Source: Leucobacter komagatae
GTDB lineage: Bacteria > Actinomycetota > Actinomycetes > Actinomycetales > Microbacteriaceae
Assembly (NCBI RefSeq): GCF_006716085.1
Contig: NZ_VFON01000001.1
Coordinates: forward strand, 1,922,001 to 1,986,000
Length of the DNA: 64,000 bases
Direction: 5' to 3'
The notes under the pieces were generated by a model. It made no database searches, was not told where the DNA came from, and worked only from the letters and a program-made list of their open reading frames with translations. The position numbers were made by a program, and so were the translations under genes. Shown here piece after piece: positions 18,735 to 30,414 of the stretch (the first letter of the stretch is position 1; each line of letters starts with the position of its first letter).

Positions 18735-19681
18735 CTCCGGCCGAGCGGCTTACTCGGCAATGCCGCGACGATGACCGCTACAAAAGCGATCGCCGTGCCA
18801 ACGACGAGGGCCGGGGTCAGGCCGCCCGCGAGCGGGAAGCCGATCTCGAAGAGCATTGCGGCGATGAGCTGACCCGCGACGTTCGACATGCTGAGCAGCA
18901 GCACGCCTGCCTGACGCACGAGCATCGCGGCCACGGCGATGAAGATCACACCGACCACGCCACCGCAGTACATCCAGAACTCGGTCGGCCAGCTCTTGGG
19001 CCAACCGTTGATGAGCACGGAAACGAGCGCGACCGCACCGAGTATCGCGGTGCCGACGACGAAGTTCATGAAGGTCGCGGTCACCGCGCTCTCGGCGGCT
19101 GCTCGCACGAGCCCGTTCACCATCGACTGCGCGGCCATGCCAGCGCCGACAATCACGGGCACAAGCACGAGCAGCACGAGGCCGCCGTCAAGGCTCGCGG
19201 CCACAGTCACGATGACGGAGAGGATCGCGAGACCCGTGCCAACGAGACGCGTCGGAGTCGCATTAATGCGCCCGCCAGGGCCAAGCCCGAGGCGGTCCAT
19301 CAGCAGGCCTCCGGAGACCTGGCCCGCGACGATGCCGACCGTGAACAAGGCGACGCCCGTGAGCGGAGCGATGAGGCCCTGTGTGAGCACGAAGGCCGCT
19401 CCCCCGACGCCACCAAAGAGCGCCCAGATGGGCAGGCGGCCGGAAGCTACCTCGTCTCGCATCTTCACAATGCCGAGGCGACCTCGGCGTGAGACGAGTA
19501 GCACGAGGCAGATCAGCACGAGCCCGCCGCCGAAGGAGATCGCCGCGGCAAGATAGCCGCTGCCGATCTCCTGGGCGAAACCGCCGTTGATGCGCGATTG
19601 GAGGGCGACGAGCATGCCCGCAAGGCCAGAACCGACGAGAGCTGCAATGAGCTGATACTTGGAACGAGCCATTTTCCCCAT
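18731..19681 (-). CDS. DMT-superfamily transporter (DUF606/YdcZ-like)
   Basis: About 316 residues with around ten hydrophobic helices in two homologous halves, the second half starting near VPVIVGAGMAAQSMVNG, echoing LVALQSRINGGFAQEIGSG in the first. Repeated short motifs of the form Q-S-x-(I/V)-N-G are typical of the DUF606 branch of drug/metabolite transporters. Substrate unknown. Two in-frame ATGs lie four codons apart; neither has a strong ribosome site and the outer one is given. It converges on msrB with overlapping stop codons. Confidence 0.75.
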   Translation of the reverse strand: MGKMARSKYQLIAALVGSGLAGMLVALQSRINGGFAQEIGSGYLAAAISFGGGLVLICLVLLVSRRGRLGIVKMRDEVASGRLPIWALFGGVGGAAFVLTQGLIAPLTGVALFTVGIVAGQVSGGLLMDRLGLGPGGRINATPTRLVGTGLAILSVIVTVAASLDGGLVLLVLVPVIVGAGMAAQSMVNGLVRAAAESAVTATFMNFVVGTAILGAVALVSVLINGWPKSWPTEFWMYCGGVVGVIFIAVAAMLVRQAGVLLLSMSNVAGQLIAAMLFEIGFPLAGGLTPALVVGTAIAFVAVIVAALPSKPLGRS

Positions 19682-19786
19682 TGTACTCGCGCCTACCGAC
19701 GTTGGAAGGGCACACCGAGGGGCGGCCTTGCTGGCGCTGTGGACAACGGCCTTTGCCGCTGCCCCGCCCCCCGGCCGAGGTCTCGA

Positions 19787-19864
19787 CCCCAACACGTGAA
19801 CTTCGCCAGAACACATCAAATTCTCCGGGAAATTGATGTGTTCTGGTGAATTAGGTGTGCGGGG
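19787..19864. repeat. Palindromic intergenic repeat, copy A
   Basis: Bounded by CCCCAACAC and GGTGTGCGGGG. The core stem is CCAGAACACATCAA with its complement TTGATGTGTTCTGG around an A/T and CTCCGGGA centre. A related element with the same edges and centre lies at 50890-50971. It could serve as the transcript end for the flanking genes or be a mobile REP-like unit. Confidence 0.65.
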
Positions 19865-19905
19865 GCGGGGACTGGGTGAGAGCCCACCGCGCAGGCAGCC
19901 CTGAA

Positions 19906-19953
19906 GCACCAGCACCAGCACCAGCACCAGCACCAGCACCAGCACCAGCACCA
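19906..19953. repeat. Hexanucleotide tandem repeat (GCACCA)8
   Basis: Eight exact copies of GCACCA, then after about 15 bases a second short run of three copies around 19968-19985. The region is intergenic, between the DMT gene and tRNA-Thr. Such tracts vary by slippage. Confidence 0.9.
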
Positions 19954-19990
19954 GCCGGCTTGCGAGCCACCAGCACCAGCACCAAACGCA

Positions 19991-20016
19991 AATGGCCCCG
20001 CCGAAGCGGGGCCATT
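19991..20016. terminator. Hairpin terminator beside tRNA-Thr
   Basis: AATGGCCCCG and CGGGGCCATT form a perfect 10-bp stem with loop CCGAAG, immediately 3' of tRNA-Thr as transcribed on the minus strand. Confidence 0.7.
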
Positions 20017-20019
20017 CAG

Positions 20020-20095
20020 TGGAGCCCCCTATCGGACTCGAACCGATCACCTGCAGTTTACAAGGCTGCTGCTCTACCAGATGAGCTAAGGAGGC
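20020..20095 (-). tRNA. tRNA-Thr (UGU)
   Basis: A 76-nt cloverleaf with encoded CCA: acceptor GCCTCCT with AGGGGGC, anticodon stem GCAGC/ACTGC around CTTGTAA (anticodon TGT), and T arm with GGTTCGAGTCC. Confidence 0.95.
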
Positions 20096-20140
20096 ACTGG
20101 GGCGGCCGAAGCCGCCCCTCCGATCTTAGTCGGAAATGAG

Positions 20141-21094
20141 TCAGTCCGTTGCCGCCTCAGCGGCGCCGGCCTGTTCGATCTCACCCTTGATCTTCAGCAT
20201 GAAGGTCTCGAGCGAGCCGTCGCGGCCCTCGTTCCACTGCTGGCCGTTCACGAGAACGAGCGGCGTGGAGACGAGGCGCTGCGGCTTGCCCTCGGGCTGC
20301 AGCTCGGTCGCGCTCTGCGGCATGAGCAGGCGCTGGCCCTCAGCAAGACCCGAGATTCCCTCGCCAGCCTTCGTATAGTTCTCGGTAAAGAACGTGCTGA
20401 ACGGGCGATCCTGGATGCAGCTCTTGAGCTCAGGCGTAGCCTTCGCACCAGCTGCCTCGGCCTGCTTCAGCAGCTCCTTGTCGTCGAGACCAGGCGTACG
20501 CTCCTGGGGCTGAATCTCGGGGCTGAGGAGGCGCTTGTGGAATTCGAACGCAACGTCGGGCTGCTGCTCAACGAGGCAGCCGAATGCGTTCGCCGCGCGT
20601 GTCGAGTACTTCGTGCCGAGCGAGGTCGAATCAAGGAAGTTGATCGGGTAGACCGCGAGGTTTGCGTCACCCGAGCCGACGTAGTTCTCGAGCATGACGC
20701 CGTTCTGGGCCTCGAAGTTGCCGCACGCGGGGCACATGTAGTCGACGTAGACGGTGACATCGAGCGGCAGCTCTTCGCGGTTCGTCTCAGGAGCGACGCG
20801 GTCAGCCTTCGGGTCCTGCAGCGCCGCCGACGGGACAACCTTCAGGTCCTTCGTGAACACCGCTGCGCCCGAGACCATGTTCTTCGGGCCGGGGCCCGCT
20901 GGCTTCAGCGACTGCGTGAGCACGAGGCCGACGATCGCGAGGATCGCGACGACGCCGAGCACGACGCCGCCCTGGATGTACAGGCGACGGCGCTTTTCGC
21001 GCTTCTTCTCCGCCTCGCGAGCGACTCGCGCCTGTTCACGTGCCTGAGCGCGACGCTCATTCTTCGACAGTCGCGACGTGGTGTCATTCGACAT
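20141..21094 (-). CDS. DsbA-like membrane-anchored thiol oxidoreductase
   Basis: 317 residues. A basic, coiled-coil-like cytoplasmic N-terminus (to about residue 38) precedes one membrane helix (about 40-61) and an extracellular thioredoxin-fold domain with active site C121-P-A-C124 (VDYMCPACGNFE) and cis-proline in LVSTPLVLVNG. Such proteins introduce or isomerise disulfides in exported proteins; the CPAC motif and the long helical insertion fit the DsbA/DSBA-like family. The ATG follows GGAGGAGA. It lies 68 bases downstream of secA on the same strand, consistent with a shared export role. Confidence 0.88.
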   Translation of the reverse strand: MSNDTTSRLSKNERRAQAREQARVAREAEKKREKRRRLYIQGGVVLGVVAILAIVGLVLTQSLKPAGPGPKNMVSGAAVFTKDLKVVPSAALQDPKADRVAPETNREELPLDVTVYVDYMCPACGNFEAQNGVMLENYVGSGDANLAVYPINFLDSTSLGTKYSTRAANAFGCLVEQQPDVAFEFHKRLLSPEIQPQERTPGLDDKELLKQAEAAGAKATPELKSCIQDRPFSTFFTENYTKAGEGISGLAEGQRLLMPQSATELQPEGKPQRLVSTPLVLVNGQQWNEGRDGSLETFMLKIKGEIEQAGAAEAATD

Positions 21095-21162
21095 GGGTAG
21101 GTCTCCTCCAGAGAGTCATCGGGGTTCGATGCGGGGTTGGGTGCTGCGCGTCGGCGCGCTCG

Positions 21163-23898
<2,736 letters not shown>

Positions 23899-24018
23899 GT
23901 TGTGTCTCCTGTACGGTAGTGCGCGATGAACTGCGGGGCAGAGGCATCGTCGTTGCCTAATTGTGACAACTCCTCAGCTTAGCAACGGCTGTGTACGTTG
24001 CGCTGGGAATTCCTTCCT

Positions 24019-24040
24019 TTATTTGAATGATTCAAAATAA
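24019..24040. promoter_or_regulatory. Candidate FurA/PerR operator
   Basis: TTATTTGAATGATTCAAAAT and two more bases (AA) form a nearly perfect inverted repeat (TTATTTGAAT with ATTCAAAATAA). AT-rich in a GC-rich genome and 16 bases before the fur start, it is placed for autoregulation of fur-katA. Confidence 0.65.
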
Positions 24041-24056
24041 GGGATACAATGGAACC

Positions 24057-24491
24057 ATGCCCACCACGCACCACGCCACCGAATCGGCGGCCCGACTGAA
24101 TGCCGCTGGCCTGCGCTCAACCGCGCCGCGCCGCGCCGTTCTTGACGCACTGCAGCCGGGTGGGCACCTCGACGCGAGCGAGCTCTACGAGCGCCTTCGC
24201 GGCGATCTCCCCGGCACGTCCCTCCAGGCGATTTACGGCGTACTCACGGCGCTTGTGGAGGCGAACCTCGTGCGCAGGGTGACCCCCGCCGGGGGGTCAG
24301 CGAAGTACGAGGCCCGCGTTGGCGACAACCACCACCACCTGCTCTGCCGGTCGTGCGGTCGCCTTGAAGACGTGCCGTGCGCCGTTGGCGCGGCCCCCTG
24401 CCTCACGCCGTCGGATGACCACGGCTTTGAGATTGAGGCCGCCGAAGTCACGTTCCACGGCCTGTGCAGTAGCTGTGCGGCTACCCGATAG
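24057..24491 (+). CDS. Fur-family regulator (FurA/CatR/PerR type)
   Basis: 144 residues. The N-terminal winged helix reads RSTAPRRAVLDALQPGGHLDASELYERL and the C-terminal half carries the metal site: HHHLLCRSCGRLEDV and a final GLCSSCAATR, giving two CxxC zinc pairs. It precedes katA by 60 bases on the same strand, the classic arrangement of a peroxide-sensing Fur protein that represses catalase until its metal site is oxidised. The start chosen gives the family's normal N-terminus; an in-frame ATG ten codons earlier overlaps the operator palindrome. Confidence 0.9.
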   Translation: MPTTHHATESAARLNAAGLRSTAPRRAVLDALQPGGHLDASELYERLRGDLPGTSLQAIYGVLTALVEANLVRRVTPAGGSAKYEARVGDNHHHLLCRSCGRLEDVPCAVGAAPCLTPSDDHGFEIEAAEVTFHGLCSSCAATR

Positions 24492-24551
24492 CCCGAGACT
24501 TCCATTCCATCAAGACTCCCATCCGACTCAACCCCCACGAAATGAGGCATC

Positions 24552-26012
24552 ATGGCTGAGAACAAGATCCTGACCACGCAGACGGGCACCCCCGTCGCCG
24601 ACAACGAGCACTCGCTCACCGTTGGGCCCGACGGCCCCACGGTGCTGCACGATCACTACCTGCTCGAGAAGCTTGCGTCCTTCAACCGCGAGCGCGTGCC
24701 CGAGCGTAACCCGCACGCGAAGGGCGGCGGCGCATTCGGCGAGTTCGTGGTGACCGAGGATGTCTCGAAGTACACCCGCGCGGCCGTCTTCCAGCCCGGC
24801 GCCAAGGCAGAGACCCTCATCCGTTTCTCGTCGGTCGCCGGCGAGCAGGGCTCGCCCGACACCTGGCGCGACGTGCGCGGCTTCTCGCTGCGCTTCTACA
24901 CCCCCGAGGGCAACCTCGACATCGTGGGCAACAACACGCCGACGTTCTTCATCCGCGACGGCATCAAATTCCCCGACTTCATCCACTCGCAGAAGCGCCT
25001 CGGCGCTTCCGGCCTGCGCGACGCAGACATGCAGTGGGACTTCTGGACCCTGTCGCCCGAATCGGCTCACCAGGTGACCTACCTCATGGGTGACCGCGGC
25101 CTCTCGAAGAGCTGGCGCCACCTGAACGGCTACGGTTCGCACACCTACCAGTGGATCAACGCTGAGGGCGAGCGTTTCTGGGTGAAGTACCACTTCATCT
25201 CGCAGCAGGGCGTCGAGCGCCTCTCTCCCGAAGAGGCAGAGAAGCTCGCCGGCTCGGACGCCGACTACTACCGTCGCGACCTCTTCGAGTCGATCGAGCG
25301 TGGCGAGTTCCCGTCGTGGGATATGTACGTGCAGATCATGCCGTACGAGGAGGCGAAGACCTACCGCTTCAACCCGTTCGACCTCACGAAGACCTGGCCG
25401 AAGGCTGACTACCCGCGTATCAAGGTCGGAACGTTCACGCTGAACCGCAACCCGGAGAACTTCTTCGCGCAGATCGAGCAGGCGGCGTTCACGCCCGGAA
25501 ACCAGGTGCCCGGCACCGGCATCTCGCCCGACAAGATGCTCATGGCTCGCGTGTTCTCGTACGCTGACGCGCACCGCCACCGCATTGGTGCAAACTTCAA
25601 CCAGCTGCCGGTTAACCAGCCGCACGCTGGTGAGGTGAACAACTACCAGCACGAGGGCAACATGCGCTACCACTTCAACAGCGCAGAGCACCGCACCTAC
25701 TCGCCGAACTCGTACGGCCAGGCGGGCGGCCCGGTTGCCGACCCGATCAAGGGCGTCGAAGCGAGCTGGGAGGCTGACGGCACGCTCGTTCGCTCGGCCC
25801 ACACGCTGCGCGCCGACGACGACGACTTCGGCCAGGCAGGCACGCTCTACCGCGACGTCTTCTCGGCAGAGGAGAAGGCACGCTTCCACGAGGTGCTCGG
25901 CGGCCAGGCACAGGCAATCACCGTCGACCGCATCCGCGAGGCGTTCTTCCAGTACTGGACGAACGTTGACGCAGAGCTCGGCGCACTCCTGCGCGCGAAC
26001 TACGCGGCCTAG
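24552..26012 (+). CDS. katA: Monofunctional haem catalase
   Basis: 486 residues, a small-subunit (clade 3-type) catalase converting hydrogen peroxide to water and oxygen. The essential His is H55 in [15 protein letters not shown], the distal Asn lies in [11 protein letters not shown] (127-128), and the proximal haem ligand is Y337 in [14 protein letters not shown]. No signal peptide. It is controlled presumably by the upstream Fur protein. Haem import by HmuTUV/HtaA could supply its cofactor as well as iron. Confidence 0.96.
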   Translation: MAENKILTTQTGTPVADNEHSLTVGPDGPTVLHDHYLLEKLASFNRERVPERNPHAKGGGAFGEFVVTEDVSKYTRAAVFQPGAKAETLIRFSSVAGEQGSPDTWRDVRGFSLRFYTPEGNLDIVGNNTPTFFIRDGIKFPDFIHSQKRLGASGLRDADMQWDFWTLSPESAHQVTYLMGDRGLSKSWRHLNGYGSHTYQWINAEGERFWVKYHFISQQGVERLSPEEAEKLAGSDADYYRRDLFESIERGEFPSWDMYVQIMPYEEAKTYRFNPFDLTKTWPKADYPRIKVGTFTLNRNPENFFAQIEQAAFTPGNQVPGTGISPDKMLMARVFSYADAHRHRIGANFNQLPVNQPHAGEVNNYQHEGNMRYHFNSAEHRTYSPNSYGQAGGPVADPIKGVEASWEADGTLVRSAHTLRADDDDFGQAGTLYRDVFSAEEKARFHEVLGGQAQAITVDRIREAFFQYWTNVDAELGALLRANYAA

Positions 26013-26034
26013 GCACAGGCCTAACCACAGGTGA

Positions 26035-26072
26035 GGGGCCGGGTACCAGCATCCCCGCTGGTATCCGGCCCC
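26035..26072 (+). terminator. Terminator after katA
   Basis: GGGGCCGGGTACCAGC and GCTGGTATCCGGCCCC form a long stem with a short loop, followed by TTCTGT. It separates katA from the mannosyltransferase gene. Confidence 0.85.
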
Positions 26073-26108
26073 TTCTGTATTCACGGGAGCTTCTGAAAGG
26101 ATTGGCGC

Positions 26109-26885
26109 GTGCAGCAACCCGAGGCGTTCGACAGGCAGGTCAGCTCGCGAGCGCTCGTGGTGCTTCCGACGTACAACGAGCGCGAGTCGCTCGGCCGCAT
26201 TGTCGCTGGGGTGCTCCAGGCCGCTCACGACATCGACGTGCTCATCATCGACGACGCGAGCCCCGATGGCACTGGCGACATCGCAGACGAGCTTGCGAGC
26301 CGTGAGCCCCGGGTGACCGTGCTGCACCGCGCCGGCAAGCTCGGGCTCGGCACCGCCTATATCGCCGGCTTTCGCCTCGCCCTCGATCGCGGCTATGCCT
26401 TCGCTGTCGAGATGGACTCGGACGGTTCGCACCTGCCCGAAGAGCTGCCCGACTTGCTCGCGGCCGCCCGCGCTGGGGCCGGGCTGGCAATTGGAACCCG
26501 GTGGATGCCCGGGGGCGCAATCGTGAACTGGCCGCGTCACCGCCGGCTGATCTCGCGCGGGGGAACCGGGTTCGCGAGGCTCGCGCTTCGCTCGGACCTT
26601 CGGGATCTTACGAGCGGCTACCGCGTGCTCTCACGCAGGTGCGTGGAACAGCTCGATCTCTCGACGATCGTGTCTGAGGGCTATGCCTTCCAAGTGGAAA
26701 CCGCGTGGCGGCTCGAGCGCCTCGGATGCCCCGTCGCTGAGGTTCCGATCACTTTCGTTGAGCGCACCACTGGCAGGTCAAAGATGTCGCTGTCGATCAT
26801 GTGGGAGGCCTTTAGCAACGTGCTTCGCTGGGGCATTGGGCTCAGGTTCGGCCGCGGCACCGCGCGGGCCCCGCACCGTTCTTAG
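26109..26885 (+). CDS. Polyprenol-phosphate mannosyltransferase (Ppm1/DPM1-like)
   Basis: 258 residues, a GT2 GT-A domain without membrane helices. Motifs match dolichol/polyprenol-phosphate mannose synthases: VVLPTYNERESLGRIV, IIDDASPDGTGDIA, the metal-binding EMDSDGSHLPEELP, GTRWMPGGAIVNWP and the C-terminal FVERTTGRSKMSLSI. It should move mannose from GDP-mannose to a polyprenyl phosphate, the donor for lipoglycan and protein mannosylation outside the cell. The GTG start follows GAAAGGA. manA at 61.5 kb helps supply GDP-mannose. Confidence 0.9.
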   Translation: MQQPEAFDRQVSSRALVVLPTYNERESLGRIVAGVLQAAHDIDVLIIDDASPDGTGDIADELASREPRVTVLHRAGKLGLGTAYIAGFRLALDRGYAFAVEMDSDGSHLPEELPDLLAAARAGAGLAIGTRWMPGGAIVNWPRHRRLISRGGTGFARLALRSDLRDLTSGYRVLSRRCVEQLDLSTIVSEGYAFQVETAWRLERLGCPVAEVPITFVERTTGRSKMSLSIMWEAFSNVLRWGIGLRFGRGTARAPHRS

Positions 26886-26948
26886 ACCTTGCGGTCGAAC
26901 TCGGTGAGGCTGCCCTGCGTGCTGACTCTGCAAGTTTCCCGGCCGCGC

Positions 26949-26980
26949 ACCCACACTGACACCCACACTGACACCCACAC
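26949..26980. repeat. 12-bp tandem repeat (ACCCACACTGAC)
   Basis: Two full copies and an eight-base partial third, immediately followed by an imperfect inverted repeat. Located in the convergent space between the mannosyltransferase and hpf genes. Confidence 0.8.
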
Positions 26981-27058
26981 GCTATGCAATCTGCAGCGTG
27001 TATGCCTCACCCCAGGCGTGTCGGGCATTGCAGGGGTAGATCCCATACGAAGTGTGGG
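26974..27058. repeat. Imperfect inverted repeat between ppm and hpf
   Basis: CCCACACGCTATG and CATACGAAGTGTGGG pair at their outer and inner ends around some 57 bases. Its left arm begins in the third partial copy of the tandem 12-mer. It may be a degenerate repeat element; no coding potential is evident. Confidence 0.4.
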
Positions 27059-27088
27059 CATGCCGCAGCAGGAGTGGAACCAGACAGA

Positions 27089-27129
27089 AACGGCGACGGC
27101 CGCCCCCGGAGTGGGGACGGCCGCCGCTG
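27089..27129 (-). terminator. Terminator after hpf
   Basis: On the minus strand GGCGGCCGTCCCC pairs with GGGGGCGGCCGTCGCC and is followed by TTTCTG, just beyond the hpf stop codon. Confidence 0.75.
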
Positions 27130-27137
27130 TGTATGGT

Positions 27138-27764
27138 CTAGCTCTCGGAGAGTGAGAGCACGCCGTAGTTCCACCCCTTGCGGCGGTACACGACGCTTGG
27201 CTTGTCGGTCTCTGCGTCGATAAACAGGAAGAAGTCGTGGCCCACGAGCTCCATCTGGTCGACCGCGTCCTCGACGGGCAGGCGCTCGGCAGGGAACTCC
27301 TTTGAGCGGATCACGACGGGGCTGTAGGCCTCGTCGGTCTCGGCTACGACAGGGATGTTACCCGTCGAAACAGCGTCAATCACCTCGGCCGAGGCCGGCT
27401 GCAGGTCGACAACCGCGAAGTCGTTTGCCGCAGCGTCGCCGAGCGAGGTACGACCGCGACCGCGGCGGTCATGAGCCTTGTCCTTGGAGCGGCGGATGCG
27501 CTCAAGCACGCGGCCGTAGGCGATGTCGTAGGCTGAGTACTTGTCGGGGCCAACCGACTCCGCGCGAATAACGGGACCCGGGCCGATGAGCGTAATCTCA
27601 ACGCGGTCGCCGTGCTTCGGGCTCTTGTCACTGAGGCGGGAAACGCGCACCTCGAAGGCCTGTGCCTTCGGGAGCAACCCTGCTACCTTCTCGGTTTTTG
27701 ACTCGACATACTGCTCGAAGCGATCAGTAATCTCGACATTTCGTCCGTGGATGCTGACGTCCAT
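27138..27764 (-). CDS. hpf: Long-form ribosome hibernation promoting factor
   Basis: 208 residues: an N-terminal S30AE/RaiA domain (MDVSIHGRNVEITDRFEQYV to about residue 105), a basic linker, and the C-terminal dimerisation domain (VVIRSKEFPAERLPVEDAVDQMELVGHDFFLF...). It binds 30S subunits in stationary phase and pairs ribosomes into inactive 100S dimers. The ATG follows GGGAGG. It ends the mtrAB-lpqB-comF gene run, as in many actinobacteria. Confidence 0.95.
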   Translation of the reverse strand: MDVSIHGRNVEITDRFEQYVESKTEKVAGLLPKAQAFEVRVSRLSDKSPKHGDRVEITLIGPGPVIRAESVGPDKYSAYDIAYGRVLERIRRSKDKAHDRRGRGRTSLGDAAANDFAVVDLQPASAEVIDAVSTGNIPVVAETDEAYSPVVIRSKEFPAERLPVEDAVDQMELVGHDFFLFIDAETDKPSVVYRRKGWNYGVLSLSES

Positions 27765-27829
27765 GACGACCTCCCAGGTGACTCAGGCGGGTGGGCCGGT
27801 GTGGCGCACCACTACGCCTTTCTCGAACA

Positions 27830-28630
27830 TTACCCCCTTTCGCCTGTGAGGTTCCACTCTAGTTTTTGTGGCGCGTCGCGCCGCTCAGCGAGGCACAGCG
27901 TCACCGCGCCCATGACACGCACTCCGCTGGCCTCCAGGACCTCGGTTGCGACGCGCAGCGTGGCGCCGGTCGTCGACACGTCATCCACAAGTACCACCGG
28001 TACCCGCGTCAGATAGGCGATCGCCCCACGGCGCACTCGAACTCGCCTCGCGTTGCGCTCACGTTCGAGGGGACCGAGACCGACCTGCCCCGTGCGACCA
28101 CGCGTAGCTCTGAGTGCCGGCACCACTGAGCCCGGCACTCCGAGCGTGCGTAGGGCGCGACGAGCAATCACCTCCACGTGGCGGAACCCTCGTTCGCGCT
28201 CGCTCCGCCTCCGCGAGGGCAGGGGCACAAGTGCGACGCGGTGCCGCCGCGCATCGAGCCGATACTCAGCTTCAAGCACATTCAGAAGCGGCCCGGCCAA
28301 GCGGCGCCCCAGGTGGCGTTCATACCGGTACGCGCCGCGGTTCTTGTACGCGAGCAGCACCGAGCGCAGCACGCCCTCGTAACGCCCGGCTGCGTACCCG
28401 GGGACGCCTAGCCCGGGCAAGCGCAGTGGGGGCTCCTCAGAGCCGAGGCGAAGCGCACGTACGCACGCAGCGCAAAGCTCTCGGTCAACCTCACCGCAGC
28501 CGACGCAGGCGGACGGCCAGAGCAGGCTGAGCAGGTCGAGCCCGACCTCGCGCGCGGCGACCCAACCACCACGAGCCGGCGCACGCGCAGCACCAAGCCG
28601 GGCACCAGCACCACGCTCATCAGCTCTCAT
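27830..28630 (-). CDS. ComF-family phosphoribosyltransferase-like protein
   Basis: 266 residues. An N-terminal zinc ribbon (CVGCGEVDRELCAAC) precedes a phosphoribosyltransferase fold with the PRPP loop VVLVDDVSTTGATL. In naturally competent bacteria ComF acts in DNA uptake in the cytoplasm; in most actinobacteria its role is unproven. The ATG at MRADERGAG is chosen as the last good start before the zinc ribbon; the frame extends 14 codons further upstream. Placed between lpqB and hpf. Confidence 0.85.
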   Translation of the reverse strand: MRADERGAGARLGAARAPARGGWVAAREVGLDLLSLLWPSACVGCGEVDRELCAACVRALRLGSEEPPLRLPGLGVPGYAAGRYEGVLRSVLLAYKNRGAYRYERHLGRRLAGPLLNVLEAEYRLDARRHRVALVPLPSRRRSERERGFRHVEVIARRALRTLGVPGSVVPALRATRGRTGQVGLGPLERERNARRVRVRRGAIAYLTRVPVVLVDDVSTTGATLRVATEVLEASGVRVMGAVTLCLAERRDAPQKLEWNLTGERG

Positions 28631-28731
28631 GTGAACCAGTCTGCGCGCTCCCCACGCCACCCGCGCACACACAACATCCCCCTGTGCACACGACGCCCCG
28701 AACCTGAAGGCCCGCGAGCCTGAGGGCGAAG

Positions 28732-30414
28732 CTAGCCCCGCTTCGCCATCAGGTCGACGTCGGCCGCGACGCGCTGCCAGCCGCTCGCGCCCTGCGGGGC
28801 GAACAGCTCACCGCTCGCGGTGAGCACCCTGATCTGGGTGCGGTTTCCGCCCCCGAACACCTCGACGGCGTCGGGCACCGAGCCCTGCTCGCTCACGAAC
28901 GTGCCGGGCCCGCCAACGCTCACCTTGCCGGCGGTGCCCTGCCTAGTGATTGCGACGAACCGGTTTTGGTCGATCCAATCGAAGTCGATCGCTTCGCCGC
29001 CCGCCCACATCTCAATGTCTGCCTTGGGCGTGAGCCCCGTCGGCTCGCCCTCGTTGTCGCGGATGATCCCGCCAACGAGCACGTAGCTCTTGCCACCGCC
29101 ACCGTCGACGAGCGCCGCGAGCATGCTGCCGCCGGGCGCGATCCCGACAGCGTGCACGTTGAGGCTTTCAAGCCACGGCGCGTCGAGCTCGTGCTGCACC
29201 CCGTCGACGCTCGCGACGCGCACGGCGGAGGGGTCAGTGGCAGAGACCGACCAGGTCCAGAGGTCGTCGTCGACGCTCGGGGCGAGCAGCCCCTTTCTGC
29301 TGTCGACGAGCGCTGAGTAGCCCTCCGCGACGATGTGCACGCCGTCGGGGGCGAGCACAGCCGCGACGGTCTTTGAGCGCGACAGATTGACGGCCAAGGC
29401 GTCGAGCTCTTCGACCCTCGCGCTCACGCCGATCACCGGTTCGACGTTCGACGCCGTGATCACACCGAATTTGCCCTCGAGCTCGCCGGCAAGCTTCGCG
29501 CCAACCTGCACGGGGGCCACAGGGGTGACGGTGTGCGGCTTGCTGCGCACCGGCGTCCCGTCGATGAGTAGTTCCACGCGGTTCACGCCGGTCACGCTCT
29601 GCAGGCTTGTCTGCAGCTGGAGCTGCATCTCGTCTTGCGCGCCTGGGTTGTTGAGCCCCTCACCCTTGACGTCGACCCGCGCGAGCCCGTTTTCGACGGT
29701 CACCGCGTTCTTCGTTAGAGTCGTGCCCTGCGGGAACCCCGATCGCGCGACGAGTTCGAAGCGCTCGCTCGGGCCGGCCAGGAGCGCGTTCACGATCTCG
29801 GTGGAGAGCGCGGGCCGTGACAGGAACCAGCGGGTGTCAGGCACGAGCCGGCCGCCAGGCCCGATGAAGTTCACGTGGTGCTGCGACCAGATCGCGTCGA
29901 ACGTCGCCCGGTCGACGATGACGCCCGCTGGCGCCGACGAGATCCGCCATTCGTCGCCACGCTTCGTGAACTCGAAGCGCAGCTCAGTGCTCTCCCCCGC
30001 CTCGGTCGGGAGCAGCCGCCCGTCGGGGTCGACCTCCGCGACGACGGAGAGCAGCAGCATGCCGGCCTCGTCGCCGTCGGGCCGGAAGGGGCGCGACCCC
30101 TCCCAAACGAGCACGCCGAAGTAGGGGTCCCACTGGTCCGCGTACTCGGGCGAGAGGTACTCGCGCGCGACGGAGTAGTCGTCGACCGGTGACCGCGCGG
30201 CCGTGATGAACCCGCGCACGAGTTCCTCCTGCGTCGCGCCCGCCGACGGCCCGAACGCGCTGAACTGCAGCGCCTGCTCGGCCTGGTTAATGTCTGAGAG
30301 GCCCGGCTGTACCGCGCCCGAACCGGGAATCGCGGCGCACCCGGTGAGGGCGATCGCCGCGACGGCAACGCCGGCCGCCGAGGTGCGCCAGCGCCGCTTC
30401 TCGATCCGGATCAT
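28732..30414 (-). CDS. lpqB: Lipoprotein LpqB, MtrB-associated
   Basis: 560 residues. Signal peptide with lipobox ALTGC (Cys26), an N-terminal domain, a GerMN domain in the middle (around VNALLAGPSERFELVARSGF), and a C-terminal beta-propeller-like region. In mycobacteria LpqB binds the extracellular part of the MtrB sensor and tunes MtrAB signalling in cell-wall and division control. The start ATG overlaps the mtrB stop by four bases, showing translational coupling. Confidence 0.95.
   Translation of the reverse strand: MIRIEKRRWRTSAAGVAVAAIALTGCAAIPGSGAVQPGLSDINQAEQALQFSAFGPSAGATQEELVRGFITAARSPVDDYSVAREYLSPEYADQWDPYFGVLVWEGSRPFRPDGDEAGMLLLSVVAEVDPDGRLLPTEAGESTELRFEFTKRGDEWRISSAPAGVIVDRATFDAIWSQHHVNFIGPGGRLVPDTRWFLSRPALSTEIVNALLAGPSERFELVARSGFPQGTTLTKNAVTVENGLARVDVKGEGLNNPGAQDEMQLQLQTSLQSVTGVNRVELLIDGTPVRSKPHTVTPVAPVQVGAKLAGELEGKFGVITASNVEPVIGVSARVEELDALAVNLSRSKTVAAVLAPDGVHIVAEGYSALVDSRKGLLAPSVDDDLWTWSVSATDPSAVRVASVDGVQHELDAPWLESLNVHAVGIAPGGSMLAALVDGGGGKSYVLVGGIIRDNEGEPTGLTPKADIEMWAGGEAIDFDWIDQNRFVAITRQGTAGKVSVGGPGTFVSEQGSVPDAVEVFGGGNRTQIRVLTASGELFAPQGASGWQRVAADVDLMAKRG

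Noticed and set aside
19906..19985. Possible CRISPR array
   Set aside because: The units are 6 bp with no spacers and no cas genes are present.
24528..26540. 670-codon open frame antisense to katA, and similar long frames opposite secA, groL, the collagenase and the large GT2
   Set aside because: High GC makes stop codons rare on the opposite strand; the predicted proteins are compositionally odd (Arg/His/Val/Leu-rich), show no domain, and the sense genes are unmistakable.
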